Shown: positions 35,904-49,545, counted from the first letter of the stretch. The stretch: 64,000 nt of DNA from Panax quinquefolius (GCA_020205615.1 CM035164.1:4119501-4183500); one strand, 5' to 3'. Numbers and translations: made by a program. The notes: a model not told the origin generated them from the sequence alone.

Positions 35904-38724
35904 TGTGACGCCCCCAAAATTAGGTATACGTCACCCATCTTGGGTCGCCACTTACATGGTACATAAATTCAAATACAAACTTAATTATACATCCGCCGCA
36001 GTGTAACATACGACAATACATAAACCGAGAGTTCTAATAGGAATATTGTCATTTAGACAATATCCATACTCAAGGAGTCCTCATTACATTTATTGTCACA
36101 CTATTTAGCAGTAATAGTGAGGACTACTAATGCTTATCTTCGGGATCATCACTCTTTTCCCAGGACTCGTCCAAATTTATATTCTCATTTCACAGAAGAA
36201 AACGGTGAAAGAAAGGGTGAGCTCAACTAGCCCAAAGAAGAAATATTATAACTAAGATAATGCGAGAATAAATTATCAATAGTCTTCAACAATGTTAAAC
36301 CGATAAAATACAATAGACAACCGGTTTAATCTGCAATGAATATCGCAATCCATTAAAAGAGTCAAGTAGAAAATAAAGTCTACTATCTTTTAGGTTTTAA
36401 AATGTTTTCATCAATTTTATCACTAAGACTCAGTTTAATGAATAAACCACAATATCTAATCATGACTATACCGAATCACCCCACGGTCATAATCATACCA
36501 AAAACTATCCATCATCGCATTACGTAATTAATCTGAGGACTTTTGTCACATCATTTATATCAATGGCGATTATACCGAATGATCCTCGGTCATAATCATA
36601 CTAAGTTCATCTATGCACGTAAGCTAAAAAGATAACATAATATAACATGAGGATGATGATAATGACATAATAATTCAATAAAACAAGTTCAAGAATTATT
36701 TTATCCAGGAATTATTAACGTCAATTTGTCAACATGATATCGCTTTTTGTAGAGTAAAATTCAAGAATGCTCGAGAAAAATATTTTCATTAAAAAATCTT
36801 TGGATGAAGCGCAAATATCAAGGATATTCCACTAAATTCATGGAGTATATAAGTCAAAATTTTAACCAATTTGAGTATAATAAAGCGAATGAAATAACAA
36901 AAGAAATCACCGTGCATGCGGTACTTGCATATGTACAAAGTTACTCCAAATGTAATTATCTGAGTAATAATAAAACGAAACTGTGTCGGTGTAAAACACA
37001 CAAACAGGATATTCCAATAGAATAATAAAAAGACAGTAATAATAAAGACGGAACCCGGTCGGTGTAAAACACACGTGATGGATATTCCAATAGAATAATA
37101 AAAAGGCAGAATAATAAAAAGGCGGAACCAGTCCCACAGTAGTTACTGTGACGAGGATGTTCAGCGGAATAATAAAATAATAGAAGAATGTCACCAAGTA
37201 TAGGGATTCAGCATATACGAGTTATTCCAATGTAATAAATAAGAATGGAATAATATAAAGATTTCACCAAGTATAGGTATTTCGCATATACTGTGTCATG
37301 TATAGGGTATGCCACACTTTTACAAAGTTATTCCAATGTAATAATAAGCAATGGAATAACAACAGATTTCTCTTCATGAATAAGAAAGAATAACACCCCT
37401 CATTTAAAGTACAACAAATAATATTCCCTACCTTAGAAGAAATTTGAATATTGGAAAAGTGAAGTAGAAAATACTTTTTCTTCTTTCTCTCTATAATTTT
37501 CTCTCAGAGTTTCAATGAATTCGTAAGAAATAATGAAGGAATGAGCTTTATATATATAGAAAAACCGAGGGTGGCTCTTTGGTGCTTAACGAATGGTCAA
37601 AATGACTCTTGGTAATATCAAGAGACAACTACTATTCATGCGAAGGGTAATTAACCCTTGGAATACCAAAGAGGCGATTAACTCTTGGTAATATGAAGGG
37701 ACAACCTCTTATTGCGAAGGGGTAATTATTATCGACGAAGGTAATTACTATTAACGAAGGTAATTACTATTCAAGAAGGTAATTACTATCGATTTGAAGG
37801 TAAATACTATCGACGAAGGTAATTACTATTCACAAAGGTAATTACTATTCACAAAGGTAATTACTATCGACGAAGGTAAATACTATCGACGAAGGTAATT
37901 ACTTATTCACAAAGGTAATTACTATTCACAAAGGTAATTACTATTGACGAAGGTAAATACTATCGACGGAAGGTAATTATTTATTCACAAAGGTAATTAC
38001 TATTCACAAAGGTAATTACTATCGACGAAGGGACTCTTAGATGATGACATATGGGCCCCCCATAAAATAATCAAACTTACCACAAACGTCTTATAATGGA
38101 CTCTTTATATACATCAAGGATTGAATAAATATTACCACAAATCATTTTATTTTTAATCAACACATATTTAATCTTTCAACAATTATTAATCATTTATAAC
38201 TTGTCGTCTCAATTAATAATTTAATACTATAACATATTATATGGATGATCTTTGTGACAATAATTGAATCAATAATATAAGAGATATGATCGTGAAGAAT
38301 TATCAGAAGAATAATTGAGCATAAATTGAGTGACTTCTCACGTAAGCATCAATAATCAATATCGCATTAAGCTACTTATACATTCACGCCAGACATCTTG
38401 TACTTTTACTCTAGGGTAGTTCAACGGTTTGAAAGAATAACACCTCTGTAGTTATTTTTATAGAAAAATAATTTTGTCGATTTTTCTAACTACGACAATA
38501 CTTCCGGTTCATAGGGGTCCATCAATGATTGAGCCCGTCATACAAATATTCCAAACAAAAAGAATATTCCCCACCAAACGAATATTTTATAACAACTTCG
38601 CTTACTTTGCAAAATTTATAAATATTACCCACAACTATAACATTATATCAAATTTATTCCATAATATTCAAAATTAATTTTTATAAAAAAATTCATCTTT
38701 ATTTATAAAAGCTGGGGTCTTACA
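35904..38724 (-). mobile_element. Solo LTR of the Tekay-type family inside the hAT element
   Basis: It starts TGTGACGCCCCC and ends GGGGTCTTACA. A perfect 5-bp TSD, TATAC, lies at 35899-35903 and 38725-38729. At 2,821 bp it is the longest LTR of the family here, because of a minisatellite at 37715-38031. No internal region or second LTR accompanies it, so it is a product of LTR-LTR recombination. By similarity to sibling LTRs the orientation is minus. Confidence 0.93.
37715..38031. repeat. Minisatellite of about 18-19 bp units in the solo LTR
   Basis: About sixteen units of the form GGTAATTACTATTCACAAA run head to tail. Unit types alternate (ATTCAC, ATCGACG and AAATAC variants). From 37,799 a four-unit block repeats three times: AAATAC/CGACG, TTCAC, TTCAC, CGACG. 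This array is absent from the other LTR copies in the window. Confidence 0.9.
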
Positions 38725-39279
38725 TATACCCACAGCCCACATAATAATTAATCTTCTCCTCAAAAATCAAAACCGAACAGTCAGTTCAATTGCACTAAAA
38801 ATATGCAGAACACGGAACACTAAAAGGTTTAGCTTCAATTGTCAGCGCCTAGAAGCCATCAACAACACCAAAAATTCTCTTGCAAGTTGCAACCCAATAC
38901 CCATCAGCCATCAAATAGATCTCTAAGATCACCAAACAAAGGTTACGTGGCTTTCAAATCGATTCTACTTCTTGTTGCACTCTCTGAGGTATGTAAGTAT
39001 GTTCTGTAGATTGTGTTATGTGTATTTGACTATTTGTGTGTGATAGGCAAAGGGTTTGTTTGAGTTTGTTTGTTAGGAAGGGGGGGATAAGAATTCATGG
39101 GCTCCTTTTCCATGAGTGAGATTGAAAAAGCAAGAGTGTGAATTTTGAAGAGAGAAAGAGAGTGTTCTATTTTAATTTAATAAAATAAATTTTTTGATTT
39201 AACAGTTTCAAATTTTTTTAATTTGAGTGGGTTTTGGGTTTTTTTTATTGTAGAATTGAGAATGAGATATCATGTGATC

Positions 39280-39515
39280 ATCTTTTTAAAAACATCTTTT
39301 AAAGAAAGAATTTGAGTAAATCATGTATGCATCTATACAAGGAAAAAGTGGAACATCTTTTGAAGAAAGAATTTGAGTAAATCTGTTTTCAAATCTAGTT
39401 CATTATTATGCAAATAAAATGAAAAAGTAGAACAAGTAGTTATTTTGTTGTTATTTTTAAATGATCTCACCTTCTGAAGAAAGAATTTGAGTAAATCATG
39501 TATACATCTATCATC
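39280..39515. repeat. Dispersed short direct repeats in the hAT interior
   Basis: GAAGAAAGAATTTGAGTAAA, with slight variants, occurs three times (about 39,300, 39,362 and 39,476). The first and third copies continue into ATCATGTATGCATCTAT or ATCATGTATACATCTAT. The copies are irregularly spaced and non-coding. Confidence 0.7.
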
Positions 39516-41863
39516 TATGATATTTTCTGAATAATTTAAAAGATGTTTTCGAATAAAAATGTTTCAATTGGTTTTATTTTTGTTTATTTTCTCCTATTTT
39601 GTAAATTGTAATACATATAACATATCTGTGTTAACTTTTTTTTATTTATTATTTGATTCAACAGAAAACTTGGCCGAAATTCTTGTTCTTTATAATTGGA
39701 AGTTTCAAATGGAAGAAAACATACTTAAATTCTAACTTATCTTTTGTAAATTCTTATAATTTTATTAAAATTAATTAGTTGATAATTTATTTATTTATTC
39801 GTTTAATTTGTATTAAGGGGCACACTTGAAAAAAAAAATTGCCCCGGGTCCTAAAAAACCTAGGACCGGCTCTGATCCTCACCATAAATTAAAGTTTCAA
39901 CATGTAGAGTACAAAATCAAACAGAACTAGAGAATCTTTGTCCACTGCTATCTATGGATAGTAATTTAGAGGGTAGTTTGGGGTTATACTAATGTTAGGC
40001 TATCCTCCTATAGTTGTTGATGCTGCATCCAAGAGCTTCTCATTCATTCAGGCCACAAACATAGGTCGGAGACCATTAAGTGATGGTGTGGTGTGCCTAA
40101 ACAAAATTCTGATCAAAACCTCAATTCCATTACAGAACTCCAAATCACCTTCCACGACAGAAGACTACTCTAAATTCTTGTCACCAAATTGATCCTAGTT
40201 TCTCTAGAAGGAATAATTTGTCTAAAGACTTGGGGTATCATTTTTCCACAACCAGAAGTTTCATCTCACTACCAAAACTGGAGAAATCCTCATTGGGGAT
40301 TCGAATGGAAGAATCAACATTTCATTTGTATATTAGGGCATCATGAATGGGTATGTCCACAAGCTCTTCTATCCTTTCCAAGTATTGACGTGCAGCCTTT
40401 GGTAGATCAGAGTAGCTTCTTACAGAGCAGATATCAGTCTGCCAGCCAGGCATCTTTTCATATTCCACCTAAACACACAAAATATGAACTCAAAAGTGAA
40501 TGAAATTACAAGCAAAATCCTTTTTGATACACATGACCTTTTGGAGTTCCACAATATAAGGGGCCGACTAATGTCTTGTGTGTGTTAGAATGATTAGTTG
40601 AATTCAACAGATTCATTTCTGCAATAAAGCATCAAACTGTAGATGATGGATGTGGTCAATAGTTCTTAAGCTTTAAAGGACTAGAATATTAAACAGAGGA
40701 AGCGGAAAGGGAGTGATAATGGCAAATGCACATGCCTATAGAAATAAAATAAAATAAAGAAAGACGCTTCAATTTCAAGTTTGAAGAAGTAAAAATGCGC
40801 ACCCTAATGGAACAAGTAAGCCAACAAGCTAAAATGCCCAGTCCAAAGCAAAAGCTATTAAAATGCCACTATCACAATAACCACAAAATACCACTATCGA
40901 GTACACAGCTGTAACATCTTCTGGCCGCCATTTAAAATTTTCATTGAGTATGCACTACTACCATTCCAGGATATGCTGTTCGTGACATTAAAAACATGTC
41001 TCTTCTGTAGAAGGAATAATTTCAAAAACAATAAGAAAGAGCTCGTCATATGTATTGAAGAAATAATTTACCCGTAGGGAATTGTTCAAGCATGCACTTA
41101 TGTTGTCCTAATATTCAGACTTTCAAATGTCATGGAATACCTAACCAACAATTATTTAGTTTTAAAATTGGGCATATCTGCATAAGGTTTTACTTCTTTG
41201 TACTAGCCACCAAGGAAACTCAAATACTTTGAACCTAGCTACATTTAAGGAGAAAACCCCTCAGCATATAAAATTGGACAATATGAAAAAGGGTAATAAC
41301 TTGCCTTTGATTGCTCAAGGACATGTATATCTCCAGGGAATGATTCAATTGGAGTACCATCAATATACTTGTAAGAAACACCCAGCTCAATTTCAGGGAG
41401 ATCCGACAAAACATCTAGTTTGGTGAGATTAAGGGAAGAAAAACCATTAATCTGACAGCAGTATTTAAGTGCAACCACATCAAGCCAGCCACAGCGACGA
41501 GGACAGCCAGTTACTGTGCCAAACTCCTGTCCAGCAAACCTAAGAAGATCCCCACCTTTGCCCAATATTTCTGTTGGGAAAGGACCAGATCCAACTCTTG
41601 AAGTGTATGCTTTAACCTGCATTGGAAAGTCAGTTAGGAACCAAAACTAGGCAAGTAACCATGCCAACCAAACATGCCTATTTTGTCTAGTGCAAATATA
41701 TGAGATATAAAAATTTATGTTTATCATTGAATATGATAAGACTCAAGGCCAAAAAGTTTAAATCTCGAACTCCTTTTCGTAATAAAGTAGATATTGACAA
41801 GCAGCCAAGAATGTTTATTACCAAGTCCCTCAAATTCAATCAAAAGGAAAAGCATTTAATAAT

Positions 41864-42584
41864 CAGTGTTCTAAAAATCCCCGCCTAGACGCTAGGCCCC
41901 TCTTGGCGCCCCGCCTAGGCGCTATACCCCCCCCCCCCCCCGGCGCCTCACCTAGGCACAAGACGGCAAAGAAATCCCTCCAGGAAATTAGGCGGGGCCC
42001 AGGCGGAGAGTTTTTTTAAAAAAAATTTAATAACTAACCAAACCAGATCTTGATATATTTATTTTTCTAATGATTTACCATATTTATAATACAGGTCGTA
42101 GTATATCAAATCACAATAAGAAGTTAACAATATCAAGTCAAAATGGATAATTTTATTATAGTTACAATTTTTAGAACTTGTACCAACTTCAAATTATATA
42201 AATGATGATACATTTGTAATATTTAGTTTAATTCAATATAATTCTTAAATTTATGTTTAGTTTCTTAAGTTTTAATATTAAATTAAAATTTTAAATTTAT
42301 TATTTAATAGCAATCTTATTTATGAATAAAACTAATCCGTTAAAAATATGTTTGAACTTTGAACAATTGCATGTTTGTGTTTGAACTTTGACATTAGCAA
42401 TATGGATATGTGTTTGAACTTTAATCAAATGTCTTTATTATCTTTATATGGATATGTGTTTGTTTTATTATTATTTTGTTTGAATAAATATAAGATAAAA
42501 TATTAAAATTGGCTTAAAATAAAAAATTCCGCCCAGACCCCGCCAAGGCCGCCCACTTCTCGCCTAGCGCCTTTTAGAACATTG
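41864..42584. mobile_element. Non-autonomous hAT element in an ADSS intron, 721 bp
   Basis: The termini are CAGTGTTCTAAAAATCC and, inverted, CAATGTTCTAAAAGGCG. Both continue into a GC-rich CGCCTAGGCG-type subterminal region. A perfect 8-bp TSD, TTAATAAT, lies at 41856-41863 and 42585-42592, diagnostic of hAT. A run of about 16 C residues occurs near 41,926-41,941. The middle is AT-rich with no transposase. It lies in the intron between exons 2 and 3 of ADSS. Confidence 0.9.
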
Positions 42585-43231
42585 TTAATAATAACAAATT
42601 ACTTTATTAGAAAAAGCTTCCACCAAGTATATTATTACCCTACCCACAAATGGACTATGAGAGGAGCATACAAACAGGAACTGCCTTGAGACCCCAAACC
42701 ACTTGGGACAGATCCAGGATCTATTCTCATCAGGGACGGATTTTTTTGAGTTGAAATTTAGTGAAATAGAGATCGAAAATTTGAATACATTATACACCGT
42801 ATGTTTAATTTTTTTTATAGTTTAAGTTTTTTTCCCCTCTAAATGTAACTTTTTTTTGCCCTCCAAGTAGATCCACTAGTGCACTTGTGACTTGACTCAC
42901 CCCTTTATTTCTTCTGATAACACATTAGAACTTATATTACACGTTTATCATTATGCCCCTTTAAAAATGTAAACCAGAAAATTAACATAAATAACCTCCT
43001 TGGAAGATAAAGTAACAACAATGAAAATGATAAATAAATAATGCTATTGTCCACTTACCACTCCTACAATATCACCAAGGACTCTAGGCGCAATACCAAG
43101 GCCAGTGCAGATTCCACCAGCTGATGGACTGGAGGAAGTGACGAATGGGTAAGTTCCAAAATCAATATCCAACATGGTTGCCTGACTACCTTCAACCAAA
43201 ATCTTTTTCTCTTCTGAGATTGATTAATTCA

Positions 43232-43765
<534 letters not shown>

Positions 43766-44653
43766 TCAAATAACAATGAAGTCTGCATAGCTAAAAGATT
43801 GAAATCACAAATAATAGGCTGGTTAGAAATCAAATATAAGGTCTTTATAAGCCATCTCTAACGGTAATGAAAAACATATATGGCAGAAACATTTCACCTG
43901 AATTCCATAAAGAATGGCTTACCACAACCAATGGGGGAATTAATTAAAATAATTCTTAAATAATTTCCAGACTATTGTTGGATGAAATAACAAGCTGTTT
44001 CTGGTTGCCCGGACAGTGCAACTGCCCATAAGTAATCTGCATCATTCTTTGTCAATACATGGAAGACTACTCTCTAGTTCACAAACAGCCTTCCCATATT
44101 GATGAGCTCGTGCGTTAATAGCTCTAACATTAGGGGTATCTGGTAACTCTAAATCTCTAACATAGTAACGAAATACGGAGTGGTGATTCCTAAAGGTTTC
44201 AGCCCTTCGAGTTTACAAATCTCCTCATATTTTTTCTTCACACGGTGTGTTTGTCCCTGTATATGTTTAGAGGGGTACAAGTAGGGGAGGGTGATGAAAG
44301 CTCTGCTATACATTACAGGTCTTAATTTTTGATAACTTAAGTATATGCAGTAACAATAACCTAATAGACTTCTCCGTTTCAAAACTGATTTTATCTTTAC
44401 TTTTCCCAAAGTCGTTACATCAGACAGTTATTCAAAAAGCAAACAGATAGATATAACATTTATTTATGATAATATATTATGTTTACAAGACAAAATATAA
44501 CAACAAAATTTTGTCTATAAATGCATTCCACCGTATAAGCAAGGAAATGTCGAAGTACCAAACAAAAAACATTATTTCCATAGAACCAACAAAAATAAAT
44601 AAATAATGAAGGTTCAAATAAAATTAAAGTTCTAGACAACAAGGAAACAAATA

Positions 44654-44948
44654 CTCCCTCCGTCCCGTCCCTTAATATATGTCGTTTTAGAGTTGTGCAC
44701 AAGTATTAAGAAAATAATTGTATAGCATTAAATATAATATCAATTGCCTATATTGTCCTTGTATTAAAAAAAGAGGGTGTTATTTATTGGGTAGAAAATA
44801 GAAAATAGTGAGAAAACCAAAGTTATATTTAATACTTGGGATAATATTGGAAACTAAGCAATTAATGATTAATTGAAATTCTTAATCGACAAATATTAAG
44901 AAACAAAAACACTTCTCTAAAACGACATTTAAAAAGGAACGAAGGGAG
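44654..44948. mobile_element. Stowaway-like MITE in ADSS intron 1, 295 bp
   Basis: CTCCCTCCGTCCC at the left end pairs with GGAACGAAGGGAG at the right. The inverted repeat extends into TGTCGTTTTAGAG against CTCTAAAACGACA. The flanking TA dinucleotide is present on both sides. This is a common plant Tc1/mariner-type MITE, with no coding capacity. Confidence 0.88.
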
Positions 44949-45316
44949 TACTTAGTTGGAAGTCCTTGCAAACATTTAACATTCTAGCTAATTACTATCA
45001 AGACATGTCACTAAGTAAACAAAAACTACATCTATAGAAGTGTCCAAATAAAATGGGACACTTACACTAAAGTCTAAACCCGTAACAATAAGTTATGGTT
45101 ATTTAGGCATTCATGTTCAAATTTCTTAGGACAAGATTGACCAAACACAATTTTCAAAGACGAAGTCATATTTGAATAATGGAAAAGTGAACTGACAAGT
45201 GAAGATCTACCAACCACAACAACAGTATTGTTCTCAGCCATAATTTCATTATTTCTAATAAAAAAAATTAAGAGACAAATATAGAGAATGGGGGAGATAT
45301 GAAAATTATATTAATA

Positions 45317-45672
45317 CCTCCTTTCATCCAAAAATAAAGATCCCATTTTAACCATTTGGAGTCGAGATATTTTCAAATTAAAATTTGATATGAAAAAATA
45401 TTTTATTTTGAAATACATTGTGAATATTGTGAACTATTTAAAAGATGAGAAAATGGGGGCTACATGCCCCTCAAAATGGAATTTTTTTAGTAGTCCATAG
45501 ATTTGCTTTAACATGGTTAAATGTATAGGTTGGGTTACACAAAAACTGCTGAAGATAGTACTAATTACAAAATTTGTTTTTTTCACTTAAATAAATTGAC
45601 ATCAATTTAAATTCTAGGATTTGACAAAATTACTTAAAAAATGCGACTCATTTTTCAATGGAATACAGTGAG
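45317..45672. mobile_element. Degenerate Stowaway-like MITE in ADSS intron 1
   Basis: The left end CCTCCTTTCATCCAAAAATA and the right end, inverted, CTCACTGTATTCCATTGAAA are diverged forms of the CTCCCTCCGTYCC family, each next to TA. Matching inner stretches (AAGATCCCATTTT against AATGAGTCGCATTTT) support an inverted-repeat element of about 356 bp. It is older than the copy at 44.7 kb. Confidence 0.65.
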
Positions 45673-46199
45673 TATAACATATTATATACAAACTTCTTCT
45701 AGCTTCTTTTAAGTAAAACATATTATATAGAAACTTCTTTTAGTTATTTTTGTCTTCTAATATATCAATTCTCTAAAGAAAAGAGTAAAATAAGAAAATG
45801 TAGCTTGCATATACATAGAGAATTCCCCTAATACAATTATAAATGCGCATACTTATAAACAAGGAGTACCTGACAGCGGGCGACGATGTGGAAATGGTTG
45901 GCCAAAATATCGACGAGCTTGCCCTTGCCTTCATCACCCCACTGACAACCTAACACGCCCGAAACCTGACTCAGAGAACCGATTCGACTCAGTTTTTCAC
46001 TCGTCTGCTCAACCACGGCGGCGGACGGAGCCGAAGTAACTGTCTTGGCAGAGCACACGATGACTCTCTTCATATGGAGGTGATTAGTTCTGTAGGTCCC
46101 GCCTCCGCCATATGATCCGCCCCTCTGTGGAGCACTGATGGGGTTGGTGTCGAGTCTGAGAGACGAGAGGTTCATAGTGTCGTTACTGTTCACGGCCAA

Positions 46200-47103
46200 G
46201 GAGAATGTAAGAGAGAATTGGCGAGGGTTTTGGCTCGGCGCTAAAAAGTTCGGGGAGTAGTGATTATTTCACCTGCTCGTGACACCAGCTAGCTCACCCC
46301 GTATCAAGCGATTGCTAGTCAGCAACTTGTGATTATAAGTTTGACTTTTTAAAGGACCTTTTTTATATATTTTTAAATTGATGTAATTTATTTAATTTTT
46401 GAAAATAATAAAATTTTAATGCCTAATATTATTTAAATAATTTTTAATTTTATATGATATTATTTATAAATTAAACTAGATCATATTAAATTGTTGTTTT
46501 CTTCTTCTTCTTTTAACTAACCTTTTTGTATTGCTAGTTGCCTAGTTTCTCATCTAGAGTAAAAAGATCAATAAATAAATTTTTAAGATAAATAATTTAT
46601 ATGACAACTAATTTTATGTTGAATATGAATTGTAATTAATACGAAATTATAAGACAAAAATGTAGAGTAATAACATGTGGAACTCTTTTTTATAGTAGTA
46701 CTATTCTATTTAGGGAATTGTTAAATTCACAATAAAAGTGTCGCTATAAATCCTATAACTACAGTTTTCACCGTCGCTATATATCTACAGCGACATTTTT
46801 GTTGTAAAAATAATAAAAAAATATCATAGTTTTAACAATTCCCTTATATTTAATGTATTCATATATGTCTACAAAAACACTTGATTTCAAACATACAAAC
46901 AACGAAAAGCAATGAGGCGTACATAAATTTGGCTCAAAAAAACGACAGTCAGCCGTCAGGCTCGGGGGTTTAACTGTCTTCATTTTATTTTTTAAAAAAT
47001 AATGATAAGAATCTCAAATTACATTAATATTTTAATAATAATTTATGACATCGTTAATCACATAAAATTCATCCAACTAATATTATGGTTATATATTATT
47101 TGA
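46200..47103. other. ADSS upstream region
   Basis: Just upstream of the ADSS start codon (46,200-46,330) the sequence is less AT-rich and probably holds the 5' leader and promoter on the minus strand, though no TATA box stands out. Further out it is AT-rich with the small Harbinger-like MITE, and it ends at the LTR at 47,104. I see no other coding sequence. Confidence 0.5.
46713..46843. mobile_element. Harbinger-like (Tourist-type) MITE, 131 bp
   Basis: The left end GGGAATTGTTAAA and the right end, inverted, GGGAATTGTTAAA match perfectly over 13 bp. The 3-bp TSD TTA lies at 46710-46712 and 46844-46846, typical of PIF/Harbinger. Inside, GTGTCGCTATA pairs with TACAGCGACATTT, so much of the element could fold into a hairpin. 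It lies about 0.5 kb upstream of the ADSS start codon. Confidence 0.85.
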
Positions 47104-49531
47104 TGCGACGCTCCCAAAATTAAGTATATATCACTCATCTTGGGTCGCCGGATCGTAGTCTGTAATTCAAATACAACTTATTAATTAATCTGTTATGCAG
47201 TAATATCGATAAAACATAAAGCTATGAGTTTGAATACAAATATTATCTACTTTGAGATTATACAAACTCAAAAGGAGTTCTCATTACAATTATTATCACA
47301 CTATTTCACGAATAGTGAGGACTACTAATCTTATCCTCGGACCATCACTCAGATTCTCCGATTTCGTAAAATTTATATTCTCATTTTTCTCAAGAAAACG
47401 ATTGAAAGAAAGGTGAAAGCTCAACTAAGCCCGGTAAGAAGAAATATTATGACTAAGATAATGCGAGAATAAATTATCATTAGTTTCAAAGAATGTTAAA
47501 CCGATAAAATATAATGGCATCAAGTTTAAGCTGCAATGAACAAACAATCTATTAAAAGAGTCAAGCAAAAAAATAAAATCTACTATCTTTTATGATTAAA
47601 AAGGTTTTCATCATCGTTATCATTTGAGACTCGAACAATAAATATTCCACATCATTGAATCACCCGCAGCACTACGGTCGAGGATATTCTTAATGGTCGT
47701 GATCATTAAGAATATCCTCGACCACAATTATCCATGCACTACGAAATTTAAGAATATTTGTGTATTCATTAATGGTCGTGATCATGACAACAATCGTCCA
47801 TCAATGCACTACTACGGCCAATGAGAATTTTTACCACATCATTTATAACATTATGGTTATGATTATAATCAAGAATAATCCCAATATAATCATACCAAGT
47901 TCATCTATGCACTCTGAGCCATGAGATGACTTTCAATAAAATATAAACATGAGGATGATGACAATGATATAAAAATTCAATAAAACAAGTTCAAGAATTA
48001 TTTTATCCAGGAATTTTAACGTCCAAATTGTCAACACGACATTGTTTTTAGAAAGTAAAATTCAAGAATGATCAAGAATATATTTCCATAAAAGATCTTG
48101 GATGAAGCGCAAATATCGAGGATATTCTACTAATTTCATGGAGTATAGAAGTCAAAACTTTAACCAACCGAGTATAATAAAGAATGGAATAATAAAACAA
48201 ATCACCATGCATGCAGATGCTTGATGTATGCAGTTATTCAACAGAATAATAATAACGGAACCAGTCGAGGCAAAATTTGCAACCGACGGGATGTTCCAAT
48301 GAGAATAATAAAAAGACGAGAACCGGTCCCAGTATAAAACACACGGGCGAGGATGTTCAAGAATAATAATAAGGCGGAATCAGTCGAGGTGTAAAACACA
48401 TGATGAGGATGTTCCAACGGAATAATAATAAAGCGGAACCACGTGGAAATGTGTAAAACACATGCACAGAATGTTCCAACAGAATAATAGAAGAATGTCA
48501 CCAAGTATAGGGTGAGGCCAGCGTATACGAGTTATTCCGAGAAAAATAAGAAATGGAATAACAACGAGTTTCTTCATGAATAAGAAAGAATAATACACAC
48601 TTACGAGTACAAAAATAATATTTCCTACCTTAAGAAGAAATCTTGGATATATAAGTAGTGAAGTAAAGAGAATACTTTTTCTTTCTCTCTATAGTTTATC
48701 TCTACAGAGTTTCAAATTGAATCTGTAAGAAAATAATGAATGAATGAGCTTTATTTATAGAAAAATAGAATGCATAAGAATTCAACTTCTTAAGCAATGA
48801 GATTGATTTACTTTAATCTGATTTGCCTATATTTAAAGCAAAATCTTTTAAATAAAATATAATATATTCTATTTATAATCTAATAAAACGAATAACTTTA
48901 TAAAAGATTTTACTATGCAAACACTATATCGTAAAAAAATATAATATATTCTAATTATTATCTAATAAAGCGAGATAACTTTATAAACGTATTTACATTT
49001 TATATAAAAAGATTTTACTATGCAAAATACTATGCAGATAATTATCTAACACTTTATCATAATAGAATATAATATATTCTATTTATAGAATAACTTTATA
49101 AAAGTATTACATTTTATATATAAAAGATTTTACAGTATTATTACATTAATAATACCAACAAAATTGAGTGACTTATCACTTAAACATCAATAATTAATCT
49201 TAGTGCTACTATTCAAATGCATGCCAGACATCGCATTTAACTTTAACAAGGGGTTTCAACAGTTAATGATAAAATTTCCATGGATTTTATAAAGTATTTT
49301 TGTCGTTTTCTCAATCAAACAATAATTTCGTTCATGGGTCCACCAATGATTGTCTGCCAGTTTACGAATATTCCCTGTTAAAACGAATATTCCCAGACCA
49401 ATCGAATATTATATAACAACTTTGTGATCTTTGCAAAATTTATAAATATTACCCACAACTATTATATCAATTTCACTCCATAATATTTATTTATAGAAAA
49501 TTCATCTTTATTCAAAAGTTGGGGTTTTACA
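47104..49531 (-). repeat. 3' LTR of the outer element
   Basis: It starts TGCGACGCTCCC (family TGTGACGCCCCC) and ends GGGGTTTTACA; 2,428 bp. The polypurine tract (AAGAAGGGAGATT on the minus strand) follows at about 49,532-49,545. A CTATAAATA-type promoter box is present on the minus strand near 48,752-48,762. The series of ATTCCAATGAGAATAATAAA-like short repeats (48,230-48,490) is shared with the other LTRs. Confidence 0.9.
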
Positions 49532-49545
49532 ATCTCCCTTCTTAT

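Larger units (their letters stand above)
35814..39874. mobile_element. hAT-type non-autonomous element, interrupted by a solo LTR
   Basis: The left end reads CAGAGACGGCCTTGGC. The right end, inverted, reads CAGAGCCGGTCCTAGG, a CAGAGCCGG-type terminus typical of plant hAT elements. The flanks TATCTCAC (35806-35813) and ATCCTCAC (39875-39882) form an imperfect 8-bp TSD, as expected for hAT. Removing the solo LTR and its duplicated TATAC leaves about 1.2 kb, with no transposase frame. The internal GGGCTACTGCCCTGGGCCC near the left end is hairpin-like. The transposon must predate the LTR insertion inside it. Confidence 0.72.

Noticed and set aside
37715..38031. Regular short repeats that could suggest a CRISPR-like array
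   Set aside because: Units are contiguous without unique spacers and the context is a plant LTR; it is a minisatellite.
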